The notes beneath the pieces are model-generated. The model saw only the letters and a program-made list of their open reading frames with translations, was not told the DNA's origin and ran no database searches. Shown one piece after another: positions 29,900 through 38,780 of a DNA stretch of 58,011 nt; the stretch's first letter is position 1, and every line of letters starts with the position of its first letter. A program made the translations under genes and the position numbers. Origin of the DNA: Ignavibacteriota bacterium (GTDB lineage Bacteria > Bacteroidota > Ignavibacteria > UBA10030 > UBA6906); NCBI GenBank assembly GCA_003162635.1, contig PMNE01000057.1:33507-91517 (forward strand). Direction: 5' to 3'.

Positions 29900-31564
29900 C
29901 TATGCATGTTCTCCGTTTTTCTGCGGTGCCGGGAGCGCGGGTTCCGCAAAGATCACTTTCTCGCGCTCGATGACAACCGTACCGGGCGGCGCTCCCTTTG
30001 GTTTGCGCACGTAGCGCTTCTCCGTCATAGCGACGGGAACCATTTTTGCATTCTTCATTTTGCTGTAATACGCCGCGATGCCGGCCGCCTCTTCGCGGGC
30101 CTTCTTCCCCGGTTCTCCGCGGCCGGTACCAACTTTCAACACCACATGCGATCCGCCCGAGCCTCGTGCGTGAAACCAGAGATCGGCGGGTTTTGCGTGC
30201 CGCAATGTCAGGAGATCGTTGTTCGTGCTGTTCTTGCCCGCCCAGACTTCAAACCCGCCATCCACGACGAAGAGGCGGAACGGCAGTTGCTCTCTTTGCT
30301 CCGCCTTTCTGCCTATCCCGAAACGGTCGAGCTCTGCAGCGTTGGTTCGGACAAATTCCACCTGTTCGTCCTTTGTGGTGCACTGTTCGATTCCGGCGAG
30401 AAGCCGCCGTGCCTGCTCAATCCTTTCTTCGATATCGTGCAATCGTTCTCCCCCTTCACGGCCGGCGGTGCGGGCACGCTTGGTCTTTTCGAAATACTTC
30501 TGGGCGTTCTGGACGGGCGAGAGGGCCGGATCAAGGGGAATCGTCACCTCCCCGCCGGCGGTAGCGATTGTTACCTTACGGGACCCTTTGTGAACTGAGT
30601 CGAGGTTTCCCATAAGGAGACCGGCGTATGCTGCATAGTCGCGTGCACGGTCCGATCGCTGTGCATCCTCCGTTACGGCCTGCCGCGTCCGTTCCCCTTT
30701 TTCAATGACGCGGTGAAGCGCGGCACGTATGGCCCCCCTCTCTGCGTCGATGCCGGCCGCGGCGCTCTTCCGGCCGGTATAGAAACGCAGGGCTTCGTGG
30801 ATGTCGTCGAACAGTCTTTCCTGTATCCCTTCGCGATGCGTCAAGGGAAGAAGAGAGAAGGTGCAGGGTCGCCCCGCTGTGTCGAGGTACACGCGCGGGC
30901 GAGGGCTGTTCATGTCGAAGAGGACGGACCGCAGTGCATCCTCCAGAATGTCGATGGCTGCCGGCTCCAGAGAGGAAGCGGAAGCAGAACGCAGACATCC
31001 CGCGCGCGTCAGCGCTTCATCGGTGAGAGTGCTTCCAAGCCGGGGGAAGGACTTCCGCAGAACTGCGGCGATGGTCACAGCGCCACTATCGGCCACGGCG
31101 GTGCGAAACAGAGAGAAATCGTGGACGATATCATCCACGGGAAAGGCAGCCACACTTCCTTTGACTTCGCCGGCATTCTTGAAGGCGTCAATGACGACGC
31201 CCTTGTCGTTTGTCAGAAGGACGTTCGACTTGCTTCCGAAGAAAAGCATCTTCAGCATGAGTCCGGAGTCAAGCGCCATGGTGATGACCCGGTCGGAAGG
31301 GTGCATGAAAACTCCCCCAACCGTTGCGCCAAGAGAGGCCTGCAGGAGATCGACCGTGTTCCGTCTGGCGCGGGAAATCTCCGGATGAAGATACACAATC
31401 GGAGCATCAGGCCGGCAGGAGATAATGAGATGCCGCGGATCTTCCTCAAAGGCGATGGTCAGCTCATCCTTTCGCTGCGTGAAAACATCCCGGATCTTCC
31501 ATCCTTTGGTCGTGGAATCAAGCGTGGAAGCGATGAAGCGCAATGTGTAGTAATTGGTTAGCAT
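29900..31564 (-). CDS. rqcH: Rqc2/RqcH-type NFACT protein (ribosome quality control)
   Basis: 554 residues from ATG 31564 (MLTNYYTLRFIASTLD); the frame stays open upstream, but that extension is antisense to yicC. The N-terminal NFACT-N domain (~1-200) is followed by a coiled-coil middle with many Arg/Glu repeats (RTAGREGGERLHDIEERIEQ) and the NFACT-R/DUF814 domain with LFVVDGGFEVWAGKNSTNND and PADLWFHARGSGGSHVVLK. In other bacteria RqcH binds obstructed 50S subunits and adds alanine tails to stalled peptides (family knowledge). It is divergent from yicC across a ~165-bp region containing DnaA-box-like sequences. Confidence 0.88.
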   Translation of the reverse strand: MLTNYYTLRFIASTLDSTTKGWKIRDVFTQRKDELTIAFEEDPRHLIISCRPDAPIVYLHPEISRARRNTVDLLQASLGATVGGVFMHPSDRVITMALDSGLMLKMLFFGSKSNVLLTNDKGVVIDAFKNAGEVKGSVAAFPVDDIVHDFSLFRTAVADSGAVTIAAVLRKSFPRLGSTLTDEALTRAGCLRSASASSLEPAAIDILEDALRSVLFDMNSPRPRVYLDTAGRPCTFSLLPLTHREGIQERLFDDIHEALRFYTGRKSAAAGIDAERGAIRAALHRVIEKGERTRQAVTEDAQRSDRARDYAAYAGLLMGNLDSVHKGSRKVTIATAGGEVTIPLDPALSPVQNAQKYFEKTKRARTAGREGGERLHDIEERIEQARRLLAGIEQCTTKDEQVEFVRTNAAELDRFGIGRKAEQREQLPFRLFVVDGGFEVWAGKNSTNNDLLTLRHAKPADLWFHARGSGGSHVVLKVGTGRGEPGKKAREEAAGIAAYYSKMKNAKMVPVAMTEKRYVRKPKGAPPGTVVIEREKVIFAEPALPAPQKNGEHA

Positions 31565-31730
31565 AACGTTATCAACAATATATTGAAAAACGGGGAATAC
31601 GACAACGAAACGGCAAAACCATGTGTATAACTTGTGGATGAACATGTGCAGAGAAGGTTTGAAAGTTTCCATTGCAAATCGGCCCCGATTTTGGTAGTTT
31701 TCTTTGCTAAAGCAATGATTGCGAGGTCCC
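31565..31730. promoter_or_regulatory. rqcH-yicC divergent promoter region with DnaA-box-like cluster
   Basis: A TTATCAACA box, identical to the oriC variant, lies at 31569-31577, and TGTGTATAA (31622-31630) and TGTGGATGA (31633-31641) follow 45-65 bp away. A Bacteroidota-like promoter for yicC is TTG (31672-31674), 20 nt, TAGTTTTC (31695-31702). The first box lies 5 nt from the rqcH start codon. No gene is seen here. Confidence 0.5.
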
Positions 31731-32609
31731 ATGATTACAAGCATGACCGGCTTCGGGAGGGGAGAAGCGACATCCGGCGGTGTGAGCGTTGCTGTCGAAC
31801 TGCGCACCGTCAACAGTCGGTTTCTGGAGGTTTCATCGCGGCTCCCCGGTGTGCTCAGCCGCCGGGAAAATGAGATCAAAGATCTCATCCGCAAGCGGAT
31901 TGCCAGGGGGAAGGTAAACCTTCTTGCCAGCGTTGTGCGGGAGGAGAGTGCCGCCATCCCTCTTGCGGTCAATGTGCCGGCGGCGAAGGCGTGCATGGCG
32001 ATGCTGAACCAGCTGCGGAAAACGGCGCGCATCAAGGAACCCGTCAAGATTGAGCACCTCCTGCACTTCTCGGAAATTTTCGAAGAGCAGGGAACGGACA
32101 ATCTCGAAGAGATGGAATGGGATGCAACACTCCAGGCCCTGAATGCGTCCATCGATGGCCTGGAAGAAATGCGCCGGGGCGAGGGAGGGGAGCTCGCCCG
32201 CGACTTCCGCAAACGTATTGCCCTCCTCGAGGAACAGCTCGCTGCCGTTGAAACTTTATCAAAGGCGCAGGTACCGGCTGAGCGAACCCGCTTACGGGAG
32301 CGGATCGCTCAATTACTGGAGGACCAGCCGGTGGATGAAGGACGACTGGAATTGGAAATCGCCCTTCTTGCCGACCACCTCGATGTCACCGAGGAATGCG
32401 TCCGCTTCCGGAGCCATAACAAATTCTTTCTTGCAGCAATCGATGCACCGGAGCCGGCCGGCCGCAAACTGAACTTCCTGATCCAGGAAATGAACAGGGA
32501 AGTGAACACCATCGGTTCGAAATCGAACGCGACCGAGATCGCGCACATTGTCGTGGCAATGAAGGAAGAGCTGGAGAAGATCCGCGAGCAGCTACAAAAC
32601 ATCGAGTAG
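31731..32609 (+). CDS. yicC: YicC-family endoribonuclease
   Basis: 292 residues. The start is ATG 31731 (MITSMTGFGRGEA), the highly conserved YicC N-terminus, rather than an upstream TTG at 31719. Conserved features include VELRTVNSRFLEVSSRLP, the helical middle, and the C-terminal DUF1732 region with GRKLNFLIQEMNREVNTIGSKS. E. coli YicC is a clamp-like endoribonuclease acting on small RNAs (family knowledge). It begins the rightward unit yicC-gmk-rpoZ-coaBC and is 3 nt upstream of gmk, a pairing common across bacteria. Confidence 0.93.
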   Translation: MITSMTGFGRGEATSGGVSVAVELRTVNSRFLEVSSRLPGVLSRRENEIKDLIRKRIARGKVNLLASVVREESAAIPLAVNVPAAKACMAMLNQLRKTARIKEPVKIEHLLHFSEIFEEQGTDNLEEMEWDATLQALNASIDGLEEMRRGEGGELARDFRKRIALLEEQLAAVETLSKAQVPAERTRLRERIAQLLEDQPVDEGRLELEIALLADHLDVTEECVRFRSHNKFFLAAIDAPEPAGRKLNFLIQEMNREVNTIGSKSNATEIAHIVVAMKEELEKIREQLQNIE

Positions 32610-32612
32610 CGC

Positions 32613-33176
32613 ATGGCGAGGGGAAAGCTCATCGTCATTTCCGCTCCCAGCGGTGCCGGCAAGACAACGATTGCGCAGACCCTTCTTGCATCGCATCCGT
32701 CGATGAAGTTCTCGGTGTCTGCGACCACACGGCCGAGGAGGGAATATGAGGCAGACGGCCGCGATTATTACTTTCTTTCAAAGGACGAATTCCGCCGGCG
32801 TGTCGACGCCGGAAAGTTCGTCGAGTGGGAAGAGATTTATGGAAACTACTACGGGACCCTTAAGGCGGAACTCGACAGATGCCTTGCGGAGGGCACGCAC
32901 CTCCTCTTCGACATCGACGTGAAAGGGGCGCTCTCCATCAAGCGCCACTACCCGGAAGCGCTCCTGATCTTCATTCGCCCTCCCAGCATTGAAATGCTCC
33001 TGGATCGGCTGAAGGGAAGGAAGACGGAAGATGCCGCCACGATCGCGCGGCGCATGGAGCGTGCGCCGATGGAAATGGAGACCGGAATGAAATTCGACCA
33101 CCAGGTCGTCAACGATGATTTAGGCCGCGCCATCGCGGAAGTGGACAGAATTGTGCAAGCATACCTGACGAACTAA
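32613..33176 (+). CDS. gmk: Guanylate kinase
   Basis: Phosphorylates GMP to GDP using ATP. 187 residues, typical length. The P-loop is SAPSGAGKTTIAQTLL at residues ~8-23; the GMP-binding region includes SVSATTRPRREYEADGRDYYF and KFVEWEEIYGNYYGT; the lid contains the arginine-rich IARRMERAP. It is 3 nt after yicC and 18 nt before rpoZ, so it is co-transcribed with both. Confidence 0.96.
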   Translation: MARGKLIVISAPSGAGKTTIAQTLLASHPSMKFSVSATTRPRREYEADGRDYYFLSKDEFRRRVDAGKFVEWEEIYGNYYGTLKAELDRCLAEGTHLLFDIDVKGALSIKRHYPEALLIFIRPPSIEMLLDRLKGRKTEDAATIARRMERAPMEMETGMKFDHQVVNDDLGRAIAEVDRIVQAYLTN

Positions 33177-33194
33177 CCGAAGGGAAGAACCGCT

Positions 33195-33539
33195 ATGGGA
33201 ATTAAACCCATTAACCTCGAGTACTTCAACGAGGAGGGGAAGAACGTCCACGAATCGATCGTTGCCGCCTCGAAGCGTGCCCGGCAGCTCAACGAGGATC
33301 TGAAGATCGAATTCAATCAGCGCATCGAGATCTTCGCCACGAAGACTGAGACGGAAGCGGAAGAAATGGATGTGAACCCCGATCAGCTCAAAGTCAGCCT
33401 CGAATTTGAAAAGAGGCCGAAGCCGACCGACGTCGCGCTCGAAGAGCTCATGGACGGAACATTGGCGTGGCATTTCGACGTCAAGGAGGTTCCGGAGCCC
33501 GCAAAGGCGGACGAAGAAACCGCCGAATCCGAGGAATAG
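33195..33539 (+). CDS. rpoZ: RNA polymerase omega subunit, Bacteroidota type
   Basis: 114-residue RpoZ/Rpb6-like protein. The N-terminal helices (HESIVAASKRARQLNEDLK) match the omega core that latches the beta-prime C-terminus. The Bacteroidota-type features are the following segment QRIEIF and the long acidic tail ending DEETAESEE, longer than E. coli omega. It is encoded right after gmk, as in most bacteria, and 14 nt before coaBC. The tail is low complexity and not informative. Confidence 0.85.
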   Translation: MGIKPINLEYFNEEGKNVHESIVAASKRARQLNEDLKIEFNQRIEIFATKTETEAEEMDVNPDQLKVSLEFEKRPKPTDVALEELMDGTLAWHFDVKEVPEPAKADEETAESEE

Positions 33540-33553
33540 GCCGCTCCTCCACC

Positions 33554-34771
33554 ATGCTGACGGGCAGGCACATAGTGCTTGGCGTAACGGGCGGCATCGC
33601 AGCGTACAAGAGCGCCCACCTCGTCCGGGAGTTGATCCGGGGCGGGGCCGAAGTGCAGGTGGTGATGACACATGCGGCAACGCAATTCATCACCCCTCTT
33701 ACGCTTTCGACTCTGTCGCGCAGGGAAGTGATTGTGGAGATGTTTCCCCCCTCACCTGATCAGCCCACAATGCAATGGACGAAGCATATCGACATCGCGT
33801 TGTGGGGAGACGTCATGTTGGTTGCCCCGGCGTCGGCAAATACGATCGCCAAGATCGCTTGCGGCATGGCCGACAACTTCTTGACGACCTTAGTCCTCGC
33901 ACTCCGTTGTCCGCTTGTTCTCGCCCCTTCCATGGACGTGGATATGTACGGGAACGAGGCGACGCAGCGAAACATCGCCGCTCTGCGGGAATCGGGATGT
34001 CACATCATTGAGCCCGAAAGCGGCGAGCTGGCGAGCGGCCTCCATGGCGCAGGCCGTCTTCCCGATGTGGACCATCTCGTGAAGGAGCTGGCAAAGGTGT
34101 TGGAATCGGCGCATCGTGACTTTCGCGGCAAACGTGTCCTCGTCACCGCGGGACCGACGCACGAAGCGATTGACCCGATCCGTTACATCAGCAACCGGTC
34201 GTCGGGCAAAATGGGATTTGCGCTCGCCGCCGCCGCCGCACAGCGCGGGGCCGATGTCACACTGATCAGCGGACCGGTACACCTGCAGACGCCTCTGACT
34301 GTCCGCCGGATCGATGTGACAACCGCCCATGAGATGGCAGCGGCAGTGGAGCGGGAATTTCCTGCGGCGGATCTTCTCGTCATGGCAGCGGCAGTGGCCG
34401 ATTTCTCCCCTGCGCACGCGTCTGCAACCAAGATCAAACGCGAAGAGCAAACGGGCGATTCGATGACACTGACTCTCTCGAAGGTCCCCGACATCCTCAA
34501 GGCGATCGCCCCGTCGAAAGGAAAGAGGGTCGTCGTCGGATTTGCCCTCGAAACCGACGACGGCGTGGCGAGCGCACAGCGCAAGCTTGCCGCGAAAAAT
34601 CTTGATTTCATCGTCCTGAACAACCCCCGCGACGCAGGGGCGGGGTTTGGCGTCGACACCAATATTGTCACCATCATCCGTCCCGACGCGAAACCGGAGC
34701 AGCTGCCGCGCGCGCCGAAGATCGATGTGGCGCACGCAATCCTCACGCGCGCCGTCCCGCTCCTCCAGTAA
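33554..34771 (+). CDS. coaBC: Bifunctional phosphopantothenoylcysteine decarboxylase / synthetase CoaBC
   Basis: Two consecutive steps of coenzyme A synthesis. 405 residues from ATG 33554. The N-terminal flavodoxin-like CoaC half has GVTGGIAAYKSAHLVREL, the catalytic His in TKHIDIALWGD (H78), and APSMDVDMYGNEATQRNI where E. coli-type proteins have PxMN. The usual catalytic Cys position reads GELASGLHGAGRL, i.e. Ser161. The CoaB half has VLVTAGPTHEAIDPIRYISNRSSGKMG and the active-site KIKRE. Both CoaC substitutions look like the Bacteroidota variant of the enzyme rather than a defect. Start choice: upstream codons overlap rpoZ. Confidence 0.93.
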   Translation: MLTGRHIVLGVTGGIAAYKSAHLVRELIRGGAEVQVVMTHAATQFITPLTLSTLSRREVIVEMFPPSPDQPTMQWTKHIDIALWGDVMLVAPASANTIAKIACGMADNFLTTLVLALRCPLVLAPSMDVDMYGNEATQRNIAALRESGCHIIEPESGELASGLHGAGRLPDVDHLVKELAKVLESAHRDFRGKRVLVTAGPTHEAIDPIRYISNRSSGKMGFALAAAAAQRGADVTLISGPVHLQTPLTVRRIDVTTAHEMAAAVEREFPAADLLVMAAAVADFSPAHASATKIKREEQTGDSMTLTLSKVPDILKAIAPSKGKRVVVGFALETDDGVASAQRKLAAKNLDFIVLNNPRDAGAGFGVDTNIVTIIRPDAKPEQLPRAPKIDVAHAILTRAVPLLQ

Positions 34772-34789
34772 TACGGACCGTTCACCTCC

Positions 34790-35557
34790 ATGGCGGACCT
34801 GCTGTCCGATATTCACTATTTCCTTCTCCAGGAACGCGAGCTGTTCGGCGAAACGCTCCTGATCGAAGCGCAACCGCACACGGTGACGCCCATGCCAAGG
34901 CATCGACAATCTCCGTCAGAGAACGAGCCCGTTTTGTTTGAACCTCCTTCCGTTGCGCCATCCGACGCGGCCGGGGGGGAGGCATGGGGACGTGCCGCGA
35001 CGATCGACGAACTCGAGGCGGCAATCTGCCATTGCATGAAATGTTCACTGGGAACCACGAGGACAAAGTTCGTCTTCGGCGTCGGGAATCCCCGCGCAAC
35101 GTTCATGCTGGTTGGTGAGGCCCCTGGCGCCGATGAAGACGCGCAGGGTGAGCCGTTCGTCGGCCGCGCGGGACAACTGCTGACGAAGATCCTCGAAGCG
35201 ATCCACTTCAAGCGCGATGAAGTCTTTATCTGCAACATCCTGAAATGCAGGCCCCCGGGGAATCGCAAACCGCTGCCGGAAGAGATTGACCGCTGCATCC
35301 CCTATCTCCGCCGGCAGGTTGCTCTGGTGAAGCCGAAACTCATCGTGTGCCTCGGCCTTACCGCGGCGGAAAGCCTGCTCCAGACGACCGAAGGACTGGG
35401 TAAATTGCGCGGAAGAGTGCTTCAGTACGAAGGGACACCGCTCATGGTGACGTACCATCCGGCGGCGTTGCTCAGAAATCCAAACTGGAAACGTCCCGCG
35501 TGGGAAGATGTCCAGGCGGCACGGAAACTTCACGATGAACTGGTGGCAAAAGGTTAA
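34790..35557 (+). CDS. Family 4 [4Fe-4S] uracil-DNA glycosylase
   Basis: 255 residues. Removes uracil from DNA, initiating base-excision repair. Motif 1 is [20 protein letters not shown] at residues ~108-127, motif 2 is the HPAALLRNP stretch near residue 223, and the cluster-ligating cysteines are the CMKC pair near residues 82-85, the Cys in [12 protein letters not shown], and the Cys in DRCIPYL. The first ~75 residues ([13 protein letters not shown], then a Pro/Ser-rich linker) are an extension relative to minimal UDGs, common in type-4 enzymes. It is 18 nt after coaBC and 17 nt before dnaB, suggesting one transcript. Confidence 0.9.
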   Translation: MADLLSDIHYFLLQERELFGETLLIEAQPHTVTPMPRHRQSPSENEPVLFEPPSVAPSDAAGGEAWGRAATIDELEAAICHCMKCSLGTTRTKFVFGVGNPRATFMLVGEAPGADEDAQGEPFVGRAGQLLTKILEAIHFKRDEVFICNILKCRPPGNRKPLPEEIDRCIPYLRRQVALVKPKLIVCLGLTAAESLLQTTEGLGKLRGRVLQYEGTPLMVTYHPAALLRNPNWKRPAWEDVQAARKLHDELVAKG

Positions 35558-35574
35558 CGACGGGCGCGAAACAA

Positions 35575-37008
35575 ATGGCAGAAAGTGCACAGGGACGTGA
35601 GGGGAGTACGACGGATCGAGCCGTTGCCGAAGGACGGATCCCACCGCAGGCAGTGGATATCGAGGAAGAGGTTCTCGGCGCAATGCTCCTGGATAAGGAA
35701 GCGATCTCGAAGGCGATCGAGGTGCTTGACGAGCAGGCGTTCCACGCCGAAAAGAACCGCCTGGTGTTCCAGGCAATCGTGGCGCTCTTTGAAAAGAGCG
35801 AACCTTCCGATGTTATTACCGTTGCGGAAGAACTCCGTCGCCGTGGAAGACTGGACGCTGCCGGTGGAGAGGCAGCCCTGGTCGAGCTGACGATGAAAGT
35901 CTCATCCGCCGCGAACGTGGAATACCACGCCCGGATCGTTCTGGAGAAAGCGCTTATGCGGCGCCTCATCACGGAGACGAGCGGCATCGCTTCCCGGGCA
36001 TACAATCAGACGGAGGATGCATTCGACCTTCTCGACCAGGCCGAACAAGCGATCTTCAAGATCTCCGAATGGCGGCTCAAGCGCAATTTTGTATCGATGG
36101 AAAAAGCCGTCCACGACACGCTCGAAATGCTGGAGAGCATTCACGGCAACCACGAAGGAGTCACGGGTGTGCCGACCGGTTTTCGGGACCTCGACACGCT
36201 CACCGGCGGATGGCAGAAATCCGATCTTGTCATCATCGCCGGGCGCCCCAGCTCCGGAAAGACCGCCTTTGCCCTTTCCCTTGCAGCCAATGCATCAATG
36301 CACCGGAGCAAGCCGACCACTGTCGGCATTTTCTCTCTGGAAATGTCGATCACCCAGCTCATCATGCGACTCTTGTGCGCCGAAGCGCGGGTCGATGCGC
36401 ATGCGGTCAGAACAGGCCGGCTGCCGGAAAACGACTGGAAGAGGCTGAGTCTGGGAGCGGGCCGTCTCGCACGCGCCCCGCTGTTCATCGACGACACCGC
36501 CGGGCTCGGCATCCTGGAGTTGCGCGCCAAGGCACGGCGGCTGAAGGCGGAGCACAATGTCGGCCTGATCATCATCGACTATCTGCAACTGATGCAGGGA
36601 CCGCGAAATGCGGAGAACCGTGAAAAGGAAATCTCCGCAATCTCGCGTTCGCTCAAAGGACTCGCGAAGGAACTGGACATTCCGGTCATTGCCCTCTCCC
36701 AGCTCAGCCGTGCTGTCGAAGGGCGGACGGACAAGCGACCGATCCTGTCCGACCTGCGGGAATCGGGAGCAATTGAGCAGGATGCAGACCTCGTCGCGTT
36801 TGTCCATCGGCCGGAGATGTATACCGATCCCAAATCCGACAAGATGGACGATGTACAGGGGCGCGCAGAGATCATTGTCGGCAAACAGCGAAACGGTCCC
36901 ATCGACGACGTGGCACTGGCATTTGTCAACCGCTACGCGCGTTTCGAGAACCTCGCGGTTGCCGACGTTGAGAATACCCCCGCTGGTCCGGAGGAACAGC
37001 CATTCTGA
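35575..37008 (+). CDS. dnaB: Replicative DNA helicase DnaB
   Basis: Hexameric 5'-3' replicative helicase. 477 residues. The N-terminal primase-interacting domain includes PPQAVDIEEEVLGAMLLDKEAI; RecA-like C-terminal motifs are DLVIIAGRPSSGKTAFALS (Walker A near residue 225), GIFSLEMS, LIIIDYLQLM (Walker B) and LSQLSRAVEGR with the hexamer DLRESGAIEQDAD arginine-finger region. Its stop overlaps the next gene's start by one base. DnaB lies about 20 kb from dciA, its likely loader, in this window; no intein is inserted. Confidence 0.96.
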   Translation: MAESAQGREGSTTDRAVAEGRIPPQAVDIEEEVLGAMLLDKEAISKAIEVLDEQAFHAEKNRLVFQAIVALFEKSEPSDVITVAEELRRRGRLDAAGGEAALVELTMKVSSAANVEYHARIVLEKALMRRLITETSGIASRAYNQTEDAFDLLDQAEQAIFKISEWRLKRNFVSMEKAVHDTLEMLESIHGNHEGVTGVPTGFRDLDTLTGGWQKSDLVIIAGRPSSGKTAFALSLAANASMHRSKPTTVGIFSLEMSITQLIMRLLCAEARVDAHAVRTGRLPENDWKRLSLGAGRLARAPLFIDDTAGLGILELRAKARRLKAEHNVGLIIIDYLQLMQGPRNAENREKEISAISRSLKGLAKELDIPVIALSQLSRAVEGRTDKRPILSDLRESGAIEQDADLVAFVHRPEMYTDPKSDKMDDVQGRAEIIVGKQRNGPIDDVALAFVNRYARFENLAVADVENTPAGPEEQPF

Positions 37009-37901
37009 TGAATCGCAGACGATTTCTAGGCGCTGTTGCGGTTTTCGCAGGGGGAGCGTATGTTTCCCGGGCGGCCGGACCGGCACGGCAACCATCAAAG
37101 ACTCCCAGGAAACATCCCACAGACAACGAGACGCTGAACTTCCTGCTTGACCGCGGGGAGAAAGAACACCTGTCGGGATTGCCGATGGGAGAACTTGTCT
37201 GCTTCATGGGGAAAGCCTTTCTTGGTTCTCCCTACCGTGCAGGCACTCTCGAAAGTGCAGGGGACGAGCAGCTGGTGGTGAACATGCAGCAGTTCGATTG
37301 CGTGACGTTCATTGAGACCTGTCTTGCCCTGGCGCGCACGGTGAAAATGCACGGACGATCGCCCGATGCGTTTCGCCATGAGCTCCAGTTGATCCGCTAC
37401 CGCAACGGTGAGATTCGCGGCTACCCGAGCCGGCTCCATTATTTCACGGAATGGGTGCAGGACAATGCAGGGAAGAAGACCATCGACGATTGCACTGCGC
37501 GCCTCGGGGGCGAGCCGGACAGAAGAGCACTCGATTTCATGTCGGCACACCGCTTGTCCTATCCTCCGCTTGCCCGGGAGGAGTTCTTCGCAGCGATGGT
37601 TGCAACGGAACACCAGCTCAGCAGGGGCACGCGTCTCTTTATCCCCCGACCGCGAGTGGGGGAAACTGCAGCGCAACTGCGGAGCGGGGATATCATCGGG
37701 ATTACGACATCCACGCCGGGGCTTGACTGCTCGCACACCGCCCTGGCGATCCGCGAACGGGGCGAGGTGCGGCTCCTTCATGCACCCCGTCCCGGAACGC
37801 AAGTACAGATCTCAAAGGAATCGCTGGCGGCATATCTGGAGCGATCGCCCCGGAGGACAGGCATTCTGGTGGCACGGCCGGTCGACCCGTCAGGCCTCTA
37901 A
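37008..37901 (+). CDS. Tat-exported DUF1460 (N-acetylmuramoyl-L-alanine amidase-like) protein
   Basis: 297 residues. A twin-arginine-like signal (MNRRRFLGAVAVFAGGAYVSR) precedes the DUF1460 domain, an NlpC/P60-related fold seen in Bacteroidota and thought to act as amidase-type cell-wall hydrolase. Probable catalytic features are Cys in NMQQFDCVTFIETC (~Cys 97) and His in DCSHTALAIRERGEVRLLH. Its start overlaps the dnaB stop (TGATG), which suggests translational coupling, although the functions are unrelated. The enzyme probably acts in the periplasm on peptidoglycan fragments; substrate is not evident from sequence. Confidence 0.8.
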   Translation: MNRRRFLGAVAVFAGGAYVSRAAGPARQPSKTPRKHPTDNETLNFLLDRGEKEHLSGLPMGELVCFMGKAFLGSPYRAGTLESAGDEQLVVNMQQFDCVTFIETCLALARTVKMHGRSPDAFRHELQLIRYRNGEIRGYPSRLHYFTEWVQDNAGKKTIDDCTARLGGEPDRRALDFMSAHRLSYPPLAREEFFAAMVATEHQLSRGTRLFIPRPRVGETAAQLRSGDIIGITTSTPGLDCSHTALAIRERGEVRLLHAPRPGTQVQISKESLAAYLERSPRRTGILVARPVDPSGL

Positions 37902-37956
37902 TCATGGCGAAGGCGTTACCGTTATCACACGACACACACAACAAAGGGGTGGTGCA

Positions 37957-38736
37957 ATGGGAACTCAAAAATCACGGAAATTCTTGCTGTGTTGCGCAAT
38001 AGCCCTGTTTGCGACGGCCGCGTTCGGTCAGGGAATCTACATGGAGTCGAACACATCGGGAGGTCCGCTCGGCGACAAGGTCATGCCATCGAAGACGTTC
38101 ATGATGCCAAAAATGTTCCGACAGGAAGGGAACAACGAGGTAACGATTATGCGCCTCGATCGCGAGAAAGTGTATCACCTTGACCCCGAGAAGAAGACCT
38201 ACAGTGAAATGACCTTTGCAGAGCTGGAAGAAGCCGCGAAGAAGGCATCGGCGGAGATGAATTCCCACATGGCGGAAATGCAGGCCAAGATGAAAGACAT
38301 GCCGGAAGCGCAGCGACAGATGATGGAAAAGATGATGGGGGGCAAGATAGCGGGGATGATGAGTGAAGGAAAGATCGAAGTGTCGGGGCCCGGGGAGAAG
38401 AAAACGATCAGCGGATATTCATGCGCGAAGTTCGCTGCAACAAAGGACGGGAAGGACTATGTCACCATCTGGGCCACCAAGGACATCAAGGGCTTCGATG
38501 TGTTGCGGAAAGACTGGGAGCAATTCAGCAGCAAGATGATGTCGATGGTTCCGAACGGAAAGGGACTTGCGGATGCATTCAAGAAAGTGGAGGGTGTTGC
38601 GATTCAGACAGATATGGCAGGAATCACCACACTTGTGACGAAGGTCGAACAGCAGTCGACGCCGGCATCGCAATTCGAGGTTCCGGCAGGATATACGAAG
38701 GTCGATTCTCCCCTGAAGCAGGCGACAGCACACTGA
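37957..38736 (+). CDS. Secreted DUF4412-type protein with Met-rich helix
   Basis: 259 residues from ATG 37957 (MGTQKSRKFLLCCAIALFATAAFG is a signal peptide, cleavage near GQ). The body resembles DUF4412 proteins: GIYMESNTSGGPLGDKVMPSK, IMRLDREKVYHLDPEKKTYSEMTFAEL, then ISGYSCAKF with a single Cys. Between residues 101 and 136 there are eleven methionines spaced as in an amphipathic helix. Function is unknown; DUF4412 proteins are often encoded in Bacteroidota and may bind lipophilic ligands, which I cannot confirm. It is the last gene of the rightward block and convergent with the GT2 gene. Confidence 0.65.
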   Translation: MGTQKSRKFLLCCAIALFATAAFGQGIYMESNTSGGPLGDKVMPSKTFMMPKMFRQEGNNEVTIMRLDREKVYHLDPEKKTYSEMTFAELEEAAKKASAEMNSHMAEMQAKMKDMPEAQRQMMEKMMGGKIAGMMSEGKIEVSGPGEKKTISGYSCAKFAATKDGKDYVTIWATKDIKGFDVLRKDWEQFSSKMMSMVPNGKGLADAFKKVEGVAIQTDMAGITTLVTKVEQQSTPASQFEVPAGYTKVDSPLKQATAH

Positions 38737-38753
38737 GAAGTTCGTTTTCGTGT

Positions 38754-38778
38754 CCGGGGGTCGCCTTCCGGCCCCCGG
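38754..38778. terminator. Possible bidirectional hairpin between convergent genes
   Basis: CCGGGGG (38754-38760) pairs with CCCCCGG (38772-38778) around an 11-nt loop, between the DUF4412 stop (38736) and the GT2 stop (38781). No clear T-run on either strand, so terminator activity is uncertain. Confidence 0.35.
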
Positions 38779-38780
38779 GC

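Noticed and set aside
31565-32212. N-terminal extension of the rqcH frame to 32212
   Set aside because: The extension is antisense to yicC and Ser/Arg-rich; the conserved NFACT N-terminus begins at 31564.
37408-37956. Extended start of the DUF4412 frame inside the DUF1460 gene
   Set aside because: The extension is an out-of-frame shadow of DUF1460; the signal peptide begins cleanly at 37957.
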